Counted from the first letter of the stretch, positions 29,346 through 39,920 are shown. The stretch: DNA of 64,000 bases from Streptococcus oralis subsp. tigurinus (GCF_002356415.1 NZ_AP018338.1:124001-188000); one strand, 5' to 3'. Notes: a model not told the origin generated them from the letters alone. Made by a program: numbers and translations.

Positions 29346-29816
29346 ATGAAAAAAATATCCTTAGTGTATATCAGTCTGAGTGGGAATACAGAAAGTTTTG
29401 TAACCCGACTCAAGGACTATCTCTTGTCCCAGTACGAAGGGATTGAGGTCCAAAAAATCCATATCAAGGACCTAGTCAAGGAAGGTCAAGAATTCTTTGA
29501 AATGGAACATCCCTATATCGCTTTCTTGCCGACCTATCTGGAAGGTGGAAATGGTGTCGATAACGGCGATGTCGAGATTTTAACAACTCCACTGGGCGAC
29601 TTTATCGCCTATGGGGACAATGCTAGTAAGTGTTTTGGGGTAGTCGGTTCTGGTAATCGTAATTTTAACAATCAATACTGCCTGACAGCCAAGCAGTATA
29701 GTCAGCGCTTTGGTTTCCCAGTTTTGGCTGACTTTGAAATGCGTGGTATGCTGGGAGATATTAAAAAGGTCGCAGCGATCATTGCAGACTTGTATGAGTT
29801 AGAAACAGAAAAATAA
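29346..29816 (+). CDS. nrdI: flavodoxin-like NrdI
   Basis: FMN protein of 156 residues that helps form the Mn-tyrosyl radical cofactor of class Ib ribonucleotide reductase. The FMN phosphate loop LSGNTESFV is near residues 11-19, and the conserved [10 protein letters not shown] stretch is near 98-107. It stands alone; nrdEF and nrdH are not in the window, as is common in streptococci. Confidence 0.93.
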   Translation: MKKISLVYISLSGNTESFVTRLKDYLLSQYEGIEVQKIHIKDLVKEGQEFFEMEHPYIAFLPTYLEGGNGVDNGDVEILTTPLGDFIAYGDNASKCFGVVGSGNRNFNNQYCLTAKQYSQRFGFPVLADFEMRGMLGDIKKVAAIIADLYELETEK

Positions 29817-29830
29817 AGTAGTACTGAGGG

Positions 29831-29857
29831 GCAGTTGAGATTGTCAACTGCTTTTTG
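29831..29857 (+). terminator. terminator after nrdI
   Basis: GCAGTTGA-N5-TCAACTGC followed by TTTTTG. Confidence 0.75.
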
Positions 29858-29864
29858 AGTATAC

Positions 29865-29886
29865 AAAAAGCACCCCGTAAGGGTGC
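29865..29886 (-). terminator. terminator of the NRAMP-like gene
   Basis: On the minus strand GCACCC-N5-GGGTGC is followed by TTTTTG. Confidence 0.7.
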
Positions 29887-29897
29887 CATTTTATAAA

Positions 29898-31160
29898 CTA
29901 TCCTGCTTTTCCGATGGCAAGTGCATAGATAAAGAAAATAGCAAAGCCAAAGAGGAAAATCAATCCTGCGATAGCGAGGAGTTTTAGCCAAGAAGGAAGA
30001 TTTTTATTTTCACGTGTCACCAATACATAGTTCAAAAGAGCGAAGAATGGTGTTGTCAGGAAAGAACCAATCATGGCGAAGCGAAGCATAGTTGATACTT
30101 GACCAGCAAAGAACTTGATGATGATGATACCGATAACAGCTGTGAGGGTCATCCAGATGTTCAAAGATTTGCTATCATCCTCTTTTTGACTTAACAAGAG
30201 TCGTAGGGAAACCTGATTAACGCGGGAATAGCCATCGATAACAGTAATGACTGTTCCAAAGATACAGAGAAAGGCGATGAAGGTGATCAAGTAACGGGAC
30301 CATTCTCCAAGAACAGAGGCATACATACCCACGAATTGAGAGATGTATTTGGCTGAAGCGGCCTCAACTGCTTGTCCTGTAGGATACTGAATGAGTGCTC
30401 CGAGTGCTACAAAGAATACAGCCAGGATAGCAGTTCCAATGTAACCAACGTTAAAGTCGAAAAGGGCGTCCTCTGTATTAAAGTTGACAGTCTTTTTCTT
30501 TTCAGCAGACCAGAGTGAGTTGATGGCTGAAATTTCAATAGGGGCAGGCATCCATCCTAGGAGGGAAACGATAAAAGGGAGGGCTGCCATTTGCCAAGGT
30601 GTCTTCTCGACAAAATCAGAGCTGTATTCTGGATGCTTAATTGCTGCAATGATAACTGCAAGAACAGTTGCAATAGTCAAAGCAGACATGATCCATTTTG
30701 CCATACCATCCAATAGTTTGTAGCCACCAAATAGTAGCATGGCCCAAATGACTGCAACAAGGATCAGGGACCACTGAGTGATGCTAAGGCCAATCATTGG
30801 GAAGGCGCTAGCGATGATGGCTGAGCAAAGGATAGCGACTCCAGCTGTGTTGACCATGGCAGAGAAAACATTGAGGACAAAGAAAATCCAGAGATAGATT
30901 TTTCCTTTTTCGGCATAGCCTTCGACCAAGGTTTTACCAGTGTCAGCAGTATATTCGGCGCCAAAACGGAAAAATGGGTATTTAAAAACATTGGCCAAGA
31001 TAACCAAGAGGAGTAGTGACCAACCATAAGAACCACCAGCTTGAGTAGAGGATACAATGTGAGAACCTCCAACGGCGGCAGAAGCCATGAGGATTCCTGG
31101 TCCCATTGCCTTTAGTTTGCTTGCCCAGGTTGACTGGTTTGATAACGTAACTTGTGACAT
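29898..31160 (-). CDS. NRAMP family metal-ion transporter, non-canonical metal-site motifs
   Basis: A 420-residue membrane protein with about eleven hydrophobic segments and the overall NRAMP pattern (MGPGILMASAAVGGSH at the start). The ATG follows TAGGAGCG. Classical Mn/Fe NRAMP proteins carry DPGN in helix 1 and MPH in helix 6. Here the corresponding places read GGSHIVSS and GWMPAPIE, so the Asp/Asn ligands are absent. The substrate may therefore differ from Mn2+ or Fe2+; Mg2+-type or other divergent NRAMP clades are candidates. It is monocistronic with its own terminator. Family assignment is good, substrate unknown. Confidence 0.8.
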   Translation of the reverse strand: MSQVTLSNQSTWASKLKAMGPGILMASAAVGGSHIVSSTQAGGSYGWSLLLLVILANVFKYPFFRFGAEYTADTGKTLVEGYAEKGKIYLWIFFVLNVFSAMVNTAGVAILCSAIIASAFPMIGLSITQWSLILVAVIWAMLLFGGYKLLDGMAKWIMSALTIATVLAVIIAAIKHPEYSSDFVEKTPWQMAALPFIVSLLGWMPAPIEISAINSLWSAEKKKTVNFNTEDALFDFNVGYIGTAILAVFFVALGALIQYPTGQAVEAASAKYISQFVGMYASVLGEWSRYLITFIAFLCIFGTVITVIDGYSRVNQVSLRLLLSQKEDDSKSLNIWMTLTAVIGIIIIKFFAGQVSTMLRFAMIGSFLTTPFFALLNYVLVTRENKNLPSWLKLLAIAGLIFLFGFAIFFIYALAIGKAG

Positions 31161-31342
31161 AATAAACGCTCCTATTTTTGAATTTTCAGAATAATCTGAA
31201 TAGATAGCTACTATTCTACAAAAAACTTAAAAGAAATGCAAGAATATTTTGAAAAAAGTTAGAAAATCCTGAAAAAATTCACAAAAATCATATGAAAATA
31301 ACTGTGGCTGTTTCAAGGGGATGACGTTGACTAGGGCGAATA

Positions 31343-31372
31343 AAAATCCGAGAAGAAAGCTTCTCGGATTTT
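31343..31372. terminator. terminator after the 81-aa protein gene
   Basis: A perfect 13-bp stem (AAAATCCGAGAAG with CTTCTCGGATTTT, loop 4 nt). On the minus strand TTTTTATTC follows. Confidence 0.8.
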
Positions 31373-31374
31373 GA

Positions 31375-31620
31375 TTATTTCAATTGATCTGTGACGTCTT
31401 TTGAGAGCAACATTCCCAGATGGTAAGTTTTATTGATATGTGCAATGACATCATTGATGTTGTCAGTCGTGTGAATTTTCTCTTTGATGTCAGCCTTAAA
31501 TATTTCATCCTTCAAGAGTTGCTCTTGGTAGAGCTTTTGCAGTCTTTCTTTCTCGTACTTATTGAGCAGAAAAAGGAAAACCAAGCTAATTATAACGAGG
31601 ATATAAGCATATTGGCTCAT
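31375..31620 (-). CDS. small hypothetical membrane-anchored protein
   Basis: 81 residues; start ATG at 31620, 7 nt after GGAG. A longer frame to 31734 would read through repeat DNA and is rejected. It has one N-terminal hydrophobic segment (about 5-20, ILVIISLVFLFLL), then a charged helical part (KYEKERLQKLYQEQLLKDEI) and a C-terminal part with NDVIAHINKTYHLGM. I do not recognise a family. It is transcribed with the same polarity as argS but is separated from it by about 330 nt of repeats. Confidence 0.7.
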   Translation of the reverse strand: MSQYAYILVIISLVFLFLLNKYEKERLQKLYQEQLLKDEIFKADIKEKIHTTDNINDVIAHINKTYHLGMLLSKDVTDQLK

Positions 31621-31667
31621 AGGAAATCTCCATGTATGATAAAGAAATAGTAGTGAATAGATCGAAT

Positions 31668-31947
31668 TAGTGAAGCGCCTAACCAAATCTATGATAGGCT
31701 TTGACATTCGTTGCTTAGATTGACTTGCATTCAAGTGACTTGAAGATTACGACCAGCCCTTAAACTAATTAATAGATTTGATTGACCAATTTAGTGAGGT
31801 GTTTAGGCAAGTGTCTCTGGTTACGACGTAAAGAAACATAAATCGAGAATATTTATGTTTCTTTACTAGTGAAGCGCCAAGCCAAATCCCTGATAGGATT
31901 TGGTGTTAGTTACTTAGATTGCTTTGCAATCAAGTAACTTTGGCGAT
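31668..31947. repeat. degenerate direct repeats and a palindrome between argS and the 81-aa gene
   Basis: No gene is visible. Two copies of about 80 bp, at 31668-31749 and 31867-31947, align with clear similarity and no early gap; both begin AGTGAAGCGCC. The second has a perfect CCAAATCC-N6-GGATTTGG hairpin, degenerate in the first. A weaker partial copy starts near 31792 (TTAGTGAGGTGTTTAGG). Between copies lies a perfect 16-bp inverted repeat with a 7-nt loop (arms 31828-31843 and 31851-31866). The second copy includes the argS stop region and may also terminate argS. Confidence 0.65.
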
Positions 31948-33639
31948 TTACATCTTCTCTGGCGCTTCTACCCCGAGCAAACGAAGAGCTTCTTTGAGGA
32001 CGACTGCGGTTGCGTAGCTGAGGGCCAGACGACTGTCGCGCTCAGGACTTTCATCTAGGATACGTGTATGTGCATAATATTTGTTAAATGCTTGAGCCAA
32101 ACTAATCGCAAATTTCGCAATGATAGAAGGTTCAAAATTATCTGCTGCACGATTGATAATACGTGGGAAGTCTTGGAGTAGTTTAATGATTTCCCAGCTT
32201 TCAGCATCATTCAGGCTGTAGTTGCCAGCCGTATTTGGTTTGAAATCGGCTTTGCGCAAGATAGATTGGATACGAGCGTAAGCATATTGAACGTAAGGTC
32301 CAGTTTCACCTTCAAAGGATACCATTGCTTCAAGGTCGAAGTCATATCCATTTGTACGGTCGGTCTTAAGATCATAGAACTTGATAGCCCCAACTCCAAC
32401 AGCATGGGCAACTTGGTCTTTATTTTCTAACTCAGGATTTTTCGCTTCGATTTGGGCTTTGGCACGACTAACAGCCTCTGCGATAGTCGGTTCTAGCAAG
32501 ATGACATTTCCTTTACGAGTAGAGAGTTTTTTCCCTTCTTTTGTTACCAATCCAAATGGAACATGGACAATGTCTTGACTCCAATCGTAGCCCATCTCTT
32601 GTAATACTGCCTTGAGTTGTTTAAAGTGAGCAGATTGCTCTTGGCCAACGACGTAGATAGATTTAGCAAATTGGTATTTGTTTTTACGGTAAAGGGCTGC
32701 AGCCAAATCACGAGTGATATAGAGAGTTGCCCCATCAGATTTCTTGATAAGGGCTGGATGTTCAATTCCATATTTCTCAAGATTAACGACTTGGGCTCCT
32801 TCTGACTCAACAAGAAGTCCTTTTTCAGCAAGAATGTCTACAACAGCATCCATCTTATCATTGTAGAAGGCTTCCCCGTTGTAACTGTCAAATTCGACTT
32901 GCAATTCATTGTAAAGGCGGTTAAATTCCACCAAACTTTCATCACGGAACCATTGCCAGAGAGCGAGAGCTTCCTCATCTCCATTTTCCAGTTTGCGGAA
33001 CCATTCGCGTGCTTCTTCATCCAAGCTAGGATCCTTTTCAGCTTCAGCGTTGATGCGAACGTAGAGTTTAAGAAGTTCATCGATTGGATGAGCTTTAATA
33101 GCTTCCTCGCTTCCCCATTTCTTGTAGGCAACGATCAACATTCCAAACTGTTTACCCCAGTCTCCTAGGTGGTTGACCTTGACTGTTTGATAGCCGATCT
33201 TTTGGAAAATATGTGATAAGCTATCTCCGATAACCGTTGAACGCAAGTGCCCAATAGAGAATGGTTTAGCGATATTGGGACTAGACATATCGATAACGAT
33301 ATTTTCTTGCTTGCCAATGGTTTGGTCAGCATAGTGCTCTTTTTCAGTGATAACATCCTGTAATACTTGAGCCGAAATAGCACTTTTATCAAGGAAAAAG
33401 TTGACGTAAGGTCCTGTAGCAACAACCTTTTCAAAGGCCTGACTATTAATTTTTTCAGCAATATCTGCTGCAATTATTTGCGGAGCTTTACGCTCGCCCT
33501 TTGCTAGAGAAAAGGCAGGGAAGGCGATGTCTCCCATTTCTGAGTTTTTAGGTGTTTCTAGTAAATTTAAAATAGCCTCTTGATCCAGGCTATCAATGAC
33601 GCTAGCCAACTCGCTAGCAATCAATTCTTTTGTATTCAT
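31948..33639 (-). CDS. argS: arginyl-tRNA synthetase
   Basis: Class I synthetase of 563 residues that charges tRNA-Arg. The HIGH-type motif is seen in [20 protein letters not shown] (about 118-137), and the KMSKS-equivalent region is [15 protein letters not shown]. The C-terminal anticodon-binding domain ends in LGVEAPEKM. The start follows AAAAGGAGCCCTT. It is divergent from argR, with about 150 nt of A+T-rich DNA between, so ArgR could act on both sides; I do not see a clear T-box. Confidence 0.96.
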   Translation of the reverse strand: MNTKELIASELASVIDSLDQEAILNLLETPKNSEMGDIAFPAFSLAKGERKAPQIIAADIAEKINSQAFEKVVATGPYVNFFLDKSAISAQVLQDVITEKEHYADQTIGKQENIVIDMSSPNIAKPFSIGHLRSTVIGDSLSHIFQKIGYQTVKVNHLGDWGKQFGMLIVAYKKWGSEEAIKAHPIDELLKLYVRINAEAEKDPSLDEEAREWFRKLENGDEEALALWQWFRDESLVEFNRLYNELQVEFDSYNGEAFYNDKMDAVVDILAEKGLLVESEGAQVVNLEKYGIEHPALIKKSDGATLYITRDLAAALYRKNKYQFAKSIYVVGQEQSAHFKQLKAVLQEMGYDWSQDIVHVPFGLVTKEGKKLSTRKGNVILLEPTIAEAVSRAKAQIEAKNPELENKDQVAHAVGVGAIKFYDLKTDRTNGYDFDLEAMVSFEGETGPYVQYAYARIQSILRKADFKPNTAGNYSLNDAESWEIIKLLQDFPRIINRAADNFEPSIIAKFAISLAQAFNKYYAHTRILDESPERDSRLALSYATAVVLKEALRLLGVEAPEKM

Positions 33640-33730
33640 AAGGGCTCCTTTTGGGCTTTTTTACTATTTTAACACAATTTACTACATTTTTTGAGAAAGA
33701 AAAGAATTTTTTTGAATTATCTATTTTTTT

Positions 33731-33739
33731 TGGTATAAT
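33731..33739 (+). promoter_or_regulatory. promoter of argR-mutS
   Basis: TGGTATAAT is an extended -10, 54 nt before the argR start. Confidence 0.5.
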
Positions 33740-33793
33740 ATAGTTATAAAATAAATGTAAAATTTGTTATAAATATTCACTTAAGAGGATAAC

Positions 33794-34240
33794 ATGAGAA
33801 AAAGAGAACGGCATCAATTGATTAAAAAGATGATCACCGAAGAAAAACTTGGGACACAAAAAGAGATTCAAGATCGTTTAGAAGCTCGTAATGTTTATGT
33901 GACACAAACGACTTTGTCACGTGATTTGCGTGAAATCGGCTTGACCAAGATCAAGAAAAATGATATGGTGTATTATGTACTAGCAAATGAGACAGATAAG
34001 ATTGATTTAGTTGAATTTTTGTCTCATCATTTAGAAGGAGTTGCAAGAGCAGAGTTCACCTTGGTACTTCATACCAAACTTGGGGAAGCTGCAGTCTTAG
34101 CAAACATTGTAGATGCAAACAAGGATGAATGGATTTTAGGAACGGTTGCTGGTGCTAATACCTTATTGGTTATTTGTCGAGACCAGCACGTTGCCAAGCT
34201 GATGGAAGATCGTTTGCTAGATTTGATGAAAGATAAATAA
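33794..34240 (+). CDS. argR: ArgR family arginine repressor
   Basis: A 148-residue arginine-responsive repressor. The N-terminal winged helix-turn-helix (about 5-70) includes [15 protein letters not shown]. The C-terminal hexamerisation and arginine-binding part has the [15 protein letters not shown] stretch near residue 116. It lies between divergent argS and mutS, a conserved streptococcal arrangement. It may regulate argGH in this window, though streptococci usually carry more than one ArgR paralog. Confidence 0.93.
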   Translation: MRKRERHQLIKKMITEEKLGTQKEIQDRLEARNVYVTQTTLSRDLREIGLTKIKKNDMVYYVLANETDKIDLVEFLSHHLEGVARAEFTLVLHTKLGEAAVLANIVDANKDEWILGTVAGANTLLVICRDQHVAKLMEDRLLDLMKDK

Positions 34241-34290
34241 GGTCTTGGGAGTTGCTCTCAAGACTTATTTTTAACAAGGAGAGACGGAAA

Positions 34291-36825
34291 ATGGCAACAG
34301 AAAAGCTATCACCCGGCATGCAACAGTATGTGGATATTAAAAAACAATACCCAGATGCTTTTTTGCTTTTTCGGATGGGTGATTTTTACGAGTTGTTCTA
34401 TGAAGATGCAATCAATGCAGCGCAGATTTTAGAAATTTCCTTAACGAGTCGGAATAAAAATGCAGAAAATCCGATACCCATGGCGGGCGTCCCCTATCAT
34501 TCTGCCCAGCAGTATATCGACGTATTGATCGAGCAGGGCTATAAGGTGGCCATAGCCGAACAGATGGAAGATCCCAAACAAGCAGTCGGTGTTGTCAAGC
34601 GAGAGGTGGTCCAGGTCATCACACCTGGAACGGTCGTCGATAGCAGTAAGCCGGATAGTCAGAATAATTTCTTGGTTGCCTTAGATCGTGATGGCAATCA
34701 ATTTGGCTTGGCTTATATGGATCTAGTGACAGGTGATTTTTATGTGACAGGTTTATTGGATTTTACTCTCGTTTGTGGGGAAATCCGTAACCTCAAGGCT
34801 CGAGAAGTGGTGCTGGGTTATGACTTGTCTGAGGAAGAAGAACAAATCCTCAGCCGTCAGATGAATCTTGTGCTTTCCTATGAGAAGGAAGGCTTTGAGG
34901 ATGTCCATTTACTGGATCCACGACTGGCAGCTGTGGAGCAAGCGGCAGCTAGTAAGCTGCTCCAGTATGTTCACCGTACCCAGATGCGGGAATTGAACCA
35001 TCTCAAACCAGTTATCCGCTATGAAATCAAAGATTTCTTGCAGATGGATTATGCGACCAAGGCTAGTCTGGATTTGGTTGAGAATGCCCGTTCAGGCAAG
35101 AAGCAAGGCAGTCTTTTCTGGCTTTTGGATGAAACCAAAACGGCTATGGGTATGCGGCTCTTACGTTCTTGGATTCATCGTCCCTTGATTGATAAGGAGC
35201 GAATCGTCCAGCGTCAAGAGGTGGTGCAGGTCTTTCTTGACCACTTCTTTGAGCGTAGTGATTTAACGGACAGTCTCAAAGGTGTTTATGATATCGAACG
35301 CTTGGCTAGTCGGGTTTCTTTTGGCAAGACCAATCCTAAGGATCTCTTGCAATTGGCGACTACCTTATCTAGTGTGCCACGGATTCGAGCGATTTTAGAG
35401 GGAATGGAGAAACCTGCTCTGGCCTATCTCATCGCACAGTTGGATGCCATTCCAGAGTTGGAGAGCTTGATTAGCGCGGCGATTGCCCCTGAAGCCCCTC
35501 ATGTGATTACAGAAGGTGGTATTATTCGGACGGGATTTGATGAGACCTTGGATAAATACCGCCGAGTACTCAGAGAAGGGACTAGCTGGATTGCAGAGAT
35601 TGAGGCTAAGGAGAGAGAAAACTCTGGTATCAGCACGCTTAAGATTGACTACAATAAAAAAGATGGCTACTATTTCCATGTGACCAATTCGCAACTGGGG
35701 AATGTGCCAGCCCACTTTTTCCGCAAGGCGACGCTGAAAAACTCGGAACGCTTCGGTACCGAGGAATTAGCCCGTATCGAGGGGGATATGTTGGAGGCGC
35801 GTGAGAAGTCAGCCAACCTAGAGTATGAAATCTTTATGCGCATCCGTGAGGAAGTCAGCAAGTACATCCAGCGTTTACAGGCTTTAGCCCAAGGAATTGC
35901 GACGGTCGATGTCTTGCAGAGTTTAGCAGTTGTGGCTGAAACCCAGCATTTGATCCGACCTGAGTTTGGAGAGGACTCACAAATCAATATCCAGAAAGGA
36001 CGTCATGCTGTCGTTGAAAAAGTTATGGGTGCTCAGACTTATATTCCAAATACCATTCAGATGTCAGAAGATACCAGCATTCAACTGATTACAGGGCCAA
36101 ACATGAGTGGGAAATCTACCTATATGCGTCAGCTAGCCATAACAGCGGTTATGGCCCAGCTAGGCTCTTATGTGCCAGCAGAAAGTGCTCATTTGCCAAT
36201 TTTTGATGCCATCTTTACTCGTATCGGAGCGGCAGATGACTTGGTTTCAGGTCAATCAACCTTTATGGTAGAGATGATGGAGGCCAACAATGCCATTTCG
36301 CATGCGACCAAAAACTCTCTCATTCTCTTTGATGAATTAGGTCGTGGAACTGCGACCTATGATGGCATGGCTCTTGCCCAGTCCATCATCGAATACATTC
36401 ATGAGCATATCGGAGCCAAGACCCTCTTTGCCACCCACTACCATGAGTTGACTAGCCTGGGGTCTAGCCTGGAACACTTGGTCAATGTCCACGTGGCAAC
36501 CTTAGAACAGGATGGGCAGGTTACCTTTCTTCACAAGATTGAACCAGGGCCTGCTGACAAATCCTACGGTATCCATGTTGCTAAGATTGCTGGCTTACCA
36601 GCAGAACTTTTAGCAAGAGCGGATAAGATTTTAACGCAACTGGAGAGTCAGGGGGGAGAAAGCCCAGCTCCGATGAGGCAAACAAGTGCTGTCACGGAAC
36701 AGATTTCTCTCTTTGACACGCCTGAAGAACATCCTATCCTAGCAGAATTGGCTAAACTGGATGTTTACAACATGACTCCTATGCAGGCTATGAATGTCTT
36801 AGTAGAGTTCAAACAAAAGTTATAA
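34291..36825 (+). CDS. mutS: DNA mismatch repair protein MutS (HexA)
   Basis: Mismatch-recognition ATPase of 844 residues, the length of pneumococcal HexA. The ATG at 34291 follows AAGGAGAGACGG; the upstream in-frame start at 34252 lacks a site. The mismatch-contacting [10 protein letters not shown] is at about residues 26-35, Walker [15 protein letters not shown] near 605, Walker [17 protein letters not shown] near 682 and THYHEL near 716. Located 50 nt after argR and followed by a strong terminator. mutL lies just 1.1 kb downstream. Confidence 0.96.
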   Translation: MATEKLSPGMQQYVDIKKQYPDAFLLFRMGDFYELFYEDAINAAQILEISLTSRNKNAENPIPMAGVPYHSAQQYIDVLIEQGYKVAIAEQMEDPKQAVGVVKREVVQVITPGTVVDSSKPDSQNNFLVALDRDGNQFGLAYMDLVTGDFYVTGLLDFTLVCGEIRNLKAREVVLGYDLSEEEEQILSRQMNLVLSYEKEGFEDVHLLDPRLAAVEQAAASKLLQYVHRTQMRELNHLKPVIRYEIKDFLQMDYATKASLDLVENARSGKKQGSLFWLLDETKTAMGMRLLRSWIHRPLIDKERIVQRQEVVQVFLDHFFERSDLTDSLKGVYDIERLASRVSFGKTNPKDLLQLATTLSSVPRIRAILEGMEKPALAYLIAQLDAIPELESLISAAIAPEAPHVITEGGIIRTGFDETLDKYRRVLREGTSWIAEIEAKERENSGISTLKIDYNKKDGYYFHVTNSQLGNVPAHFFRKATLKNSERFGTEELARIEGDMLEAREKSANLEYEIFMRIREEVSKYIQRLQALAQGIATVDVLQSLAVVAETQHLIRPEFGEDSQINIQKGRHAVVEKVMGAQTYIPNTIQMSEDTSIQLITGPNMSGKSTYMRQLAITAVMAQLGSYVPAESAHLPIFDAIFTRIGAADDLVSGQSTFMVEMMEANNAISHATKNSLILFDELGRGTATYDGMALAQSIIEYIHEHIGAKTLFATHYHELTSLGSSLEHLVNVHVATLEQDGQVTFLHKIEPGPADKSYGIHVAKIAGLPAELLARADKILTQLESQGGESPAPMRQTSAVTEQISLFDTPEEHPILAELAKLDVYNMTPMQAMNVLVEFKQKL

Positions 36826-36832
36826 AAAGAAT

Positions 36833-36861
36833 CCCACTCATGCATTTGTGAGTGGGTTTTT
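36833..36861 (+). terminator. intrinsic terminator after mutS
   Basis: CCCACTCA-N8-TGAGTGGG followed by TTTTT. Confidence 0.8.
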
Positions 36862-36866
36862 CTCTA

Positions 36867-37325
36867 TTACTGTTTATGGGACAAGAGTTGATTGATGTGG
36901 TCCACTTTTTTGGCTTCTCTTTTATAGAGGATAGTCCAGATGATAAGGTAGACAATCGCAAACTCCGGAATGAGTTGGAGATAGAAAATCCAGTGGAAGG
37001 GGAACCAACCAGCTAGAGTTGCCAGTGGGACAAAGCCAGCCAGCATGAGGAAGAAATGGGAAAGCGTCGCACGGAGTAAGCTCCAGTCACGATTGAATAA
37101 GCGACCGCCAAAGCTAAAGAGAACGCCGATAGCTGACCAGATGACCATACAGTAGAGCAAGACCAGGGAACCGTGAACCTGATGTTGCACCATCACTTGG
37201 CCAATCAGAGAATCGGGACTCAGTGGGGCGTAGGTATTTGGGGAATAAATGAATGAAAAGATGATAGAAAGGATGAGGCCGATAAGAACGCCAGCGGCTG
37301 CGTCGTGAAAGATTTGTTTTTTCAT
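36867..37325 (-). CDS. DUF3021 family membrane protein, partner of the LytTR regulator
   Basis: 152 residues with four hydrophobic segments (about 12-28, 52-72, 86-108 and 116-136). DUF3021 proteins are encoded next to LytTR regulators and in several streptococcal pairs (HdrRM- and BrsRM-type) the membrane partner restrains the regulator. Its start overlaps the regulator's stop (ATGA-type overlap, 37322-37325), so the two are co-translated. Confidence 0.82.
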   Translation of the reverse strand: MKKQIFHDAAAGVLIGLILSIIFSFIYSPNTYAPLSPDSLIGQVMVQHQVHGSLVLLYCMVIWSAIGVLFSFGGRLFNRDWSLLRATLSHFFLMLAGFVPLATLAGWFPFHWIFYLQLIPEFAIVYLIIWTILYKREAKKVDHINQLLSHKQ

Positions 37326-37762
37326 AGTTCTAATTTCTCCTTGATGGTTTTTAGGTAACGGCGAGATGAGTAGGTGAAGCTTTCATTTTTTAGACAGATT
37401 TCTATCAGACCGTTGGGAGTGAGCTTGAGATGAGAGATCGAGTCGATATTAATGATTTCTGATTGGGAAATTTGGATAAAAGTGGTCGGCAGAATTTCAA
37501 GAACTTGATAGAGCCGTAAATCAATGGCGTAGGTATGACTTGCCGTTTCTGCTAGAATCTTCCGATTCTCGATATAGAAGCGCTGTATCTTACCAATCTT
37601 AATTAGATAGACCCGATCATCAATCTTTCCTTTGATTGTTTCTTTTTGGTCAAGATTTTCTGCGAATTCGATGACTTTCTGGACTTTTTCGGTCGGCTGA
37701 GGTGTTTGGACAATCAGCTTTTCCTCCTCGTAAGTCTCATTAATCTGTAGTTCTACTTTCAT
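37322..37762 (-). CDS. LytTR domain transcriptional regulator
   Basis: 146 residues from the ATG at 37762, 5 nt after AAGGAGGG; the longer frame to 37840 has no site. The C-terminal half is a LytTR DNA-binding domain (VYLIKIGKIQRFYIENRKIL to YSSRRYLKTIKEKL), with the typical ISQSEIINIDSISHLKLTPNG stretch. It has no receiver domain, so activity is probably set by the overlapping DUF3021 membrane protein rather than by phosphorylation. Targets are unknown; such pairs can control competence or bacteriocin genes in streptococci. Confidence 0.87.
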   Translation of the reverse strand: MKVELQINETYEEEKLIVQTPQPTEKVQKVIEFAENLDQKETIKGKIDDRVYLIKIGKIQRFYIENRKILAETASHTYAIDLRLYQVLEILPTTFIQISQSEIINIDSISHLKLTPNGLIEICLKNESFTYSSRRYLKTIKEKLEL

Positions 37763-37914
37763 AAATTTCCCTCCTTGTCTTTCATACAAAATTGTGATTA
37801 CTTCCTGTACACCTTTATTAAACACTATTTTACGACCCATGGCAAGAGCTTTTGTCTATGTGGAGAGATTTGGAGTCTATGTGGTATTTGCTTTTTCTGA
37901 TAGTATCTGAAATA

Positions 37915-37923
37915 TGGTATAAT
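37915..37923 (+). promoter_or_regulatory. promoter of mutL
   Basis: TGGTATAAT, an extended -10, lies 48 nt before the mutL start and divergent from the LytTR pair. Confidence 0.5.
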
Positions 37924-37970
37924 AGCACTAATCAATTTCTAGGAAAATAGATACAGAAAGGGGCTGAAAG

Positions 37971-39920
37971 ATGTCTCATATTATTGAATTGCCAGAGGTG
38001 CTGGCAAACCAGATCGCGGCAGGAGAGGTCATTGAACGTCCTGCCAGTGTGGTTAAAGAGTTGGTAGAAAATGCCATTGATGCGGGTTCTAGTCAGATTA
38101 TCATCGAGATTGAGGAAGCTGGCCTCAAGAAAATTCAAATCACCGATAATGGTCATGGAATTGCCCACGATGAGGTGGAATTGGCCTTGCGTCGACATGC
38201 GACCAGTAAGATAAAAAATCAAGCAGACCTCTTTCGGATTCGAACGCTCGGATTTCGAGGTGAAGCCCTGCCTTCTATCGCTTCTGTCAGTGTCTTGACT
38301 TTGTTGACGGCGGTGGATGGTGCGAGTCATGGGACCAAGCTCGTTGCGCGTGGGGGTGAAGTAGAAGAAATCATCCCAGCGACTAGCCCTGTGGGGACCA
38401 AGGTTTGTGTAGAGGACCTCTTTTTCAACACGCCTGCCCGTCTCAAGTATATGAAGAGCCAGCAGGCGGAGTTGTCTCATATCATTGATATTGTCAACCG
38501 TCTGGGCTTGGCTCATCCTGAGATTTCTTTTAGCTTGATTAGTGATGGCAAAGAAATGACACGAACAGCTGGAACTGGTCAACTGCGTCAAGCCATTGCA
38601 GGGATTTATGGTTTGGCGAGTGCTAAGAAGATGATTGCCATTGAAAACTCGGACTTAGATTTCGAAATTACAGGTTTTGTGTCTCTGCCTGAGTTGACTC
38701 GGGCTAATCGCAACTATATCAGCCTCTTCATCAATGGTCGTTATATCAAGAACTTCTTGCTCAATCGTGCTATTTTGGATGGTTACGGAAGCAAGCTTAT
38801 GGTGGGCCGTTTTCCACTGGCTGTCATTCACATCCATATTGATCCCTATCTAGCTGATGTCAATGTGCATCCAACCAAACAAGAAGTGCGGATTTCTAAG
38901 GAAAGAGAGCTGATGACGCTGGTTTCAGAGGCTATCGCAAAGAGTCTGAAGGAACAGACCTTGATACCTGATGCCTTGGAAAATCTTGCCAAATCTACCG
39001 TGCGCAATCGTCAAAAGGTAGAACAGACCATTCTCCCACTCAAAGAAAATACGCTCTACTATGAAAAAACAGAACTCTCAAGACCTTGTCAAGCTGAGGT
39101 GGCTGATCATCAGGTTGAATTAACTGAGGAAGGTAGGGACCTAACCCTGTTTGCCAAGGAAACCTTGGACCAGCTAACCAAGCCCGCAAAACTGCATTTT
39201 GCGGAGAGAAAGCCTGCTAACTACGACCAACTAGACCATCCAGAGTTAGATCTTGCTAGCCTCGATAAGGCTTATGACAAGCTGGAGCGAGAAGAAGCAT
39301 CCAGCTTCCCAGAGTTGGAGTTTTTCGGACAAATGCACGGGACCTATCTTTTTGCCCAAGGGCGAGATGGCCTCTACATTATAGACCAACATGCAGCCCA
39401 GGAACGGGTCAAGTATGAGGAATACCGTGAAAGCATAGGTAATGTTGACCAGAGCCAGCAACAACTCCTAGTGCCCTACATCTTTGAATTCCCAGCAGAT
39501 GATGCCCTTCGTCTCAGGGAAAGAATGCCTCTCTTAGAGGAAGTGGGTGTCTTTCTAGCAGAGTACGGAGAAAATCAATTTATCCTACGTGAACATCCTA
39601 TTTGGATGGCAGAGGAAGAAATCGAGTCTGGTATCTATGAAATGTGTGACATGCTGCTCTTGACCAAGGAAGTTTCGATCAAGAAATACCGAGCAGAGCT
39701 AGCCATCATGATGTCCTGCAAGCGGTCTATCAAGGCTAACCATCGTATCGATGACCATTCAGCCAGACAACTCCTTTATCAGCTCTCTCAATGCGACAAC
39801 CCCTATAACTGCCCCCACGGACGTCCTGTTTTGGTGCATTTCACCAAGTCAGATATGGAAAAAATGTTTCGACGCATTCAGGAAAATCACACCAGCCTCC
39901 GTGAGTTGGGGAAATATTAA
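37971..39920 (+). CDS. mutL: DNA mismatch repair protein MutL (HexB)
   Basis: 649 residues, the size of pneumococcal HexB. The GHKL ATPase motifs are [12 protein letters not shown] (about 24-35), DNGHGI and TLGFRGEAL (near 93). The C-terminal domain keeps the endonuclease motifs of the non-methyl-directed type: [22 protein letters not shown] and CPHGRP, so it should nick DNA itself. The start follows AGAAAGGGGCTGAAAG. A BOX element starts right at its stop codon. Confidence 0.96.
   Translation: MSHIIELPEVLANQIAAGEVIERPASVVKELVENAIDAGSSQIIIEIEEAGLKKIQITDNGHGIAHDEVELALRRHATSKIKNQADLFRIRTLGFRGEALPSIASVSVLTLLTAVDGASHGTKLVARGGEVEEIIPATSPVGTKVCVEDLFFNTPARLKYMKSQQAELSHIIDIVNRLGLAHPEISFSLISDGKEMTRTAGTGQLRQAIAGIYGLASAKKMIAIENSDLDFEITGFVSLPELTRANRNYISLFINGRYIKNFLLNRAILDGYGSKLMVGRFPLAVIHIHIDPYLADVNVHPTKQEVRISKERELMTLVSEAIAKSLKEQTLIPDALENLAKSTVRNRQKVEQTILPLKENTLYYEKTELSRPCQAEVADHQVELTEEGRDLTLFAKETLDQLTKPAKLHFAERKPANYDQLDHPELDLASLDKAYDKLEREEASSFPELEFFGQMHGTYLFAQGRDGLYIIDQHAAQERVKYEEYRESIGNVDQSQQQLLVPYIFEFPADDALRLRERMPLLEEVGVFLAEYGENQFILREHPIWMAEEEIESGIYEMCDMLLLTKEVSIKKYRAELAIMMSCKRSIKANHRIDDHSARQLLYQLSQCDNPYNCPHGRPVLVHFTKSDMEKMFRRIQENHTSLRELGKY

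Noticed and set aside
31621-31734. An N-terminal extension of the 81-residue protein to 119 residues
   Set aside because: The extension is a translation of the degenerate repeat and has no ribosome site; the ATG at 31620 has GGAG at proper distance.
33640-33793. A T-box leader or ArgR operators between argS and argR
   Set aside because: No T-box sequence is visible, and the A+T-rich TATAAA-like stretches are too weak to call as ARG boxes by eye.
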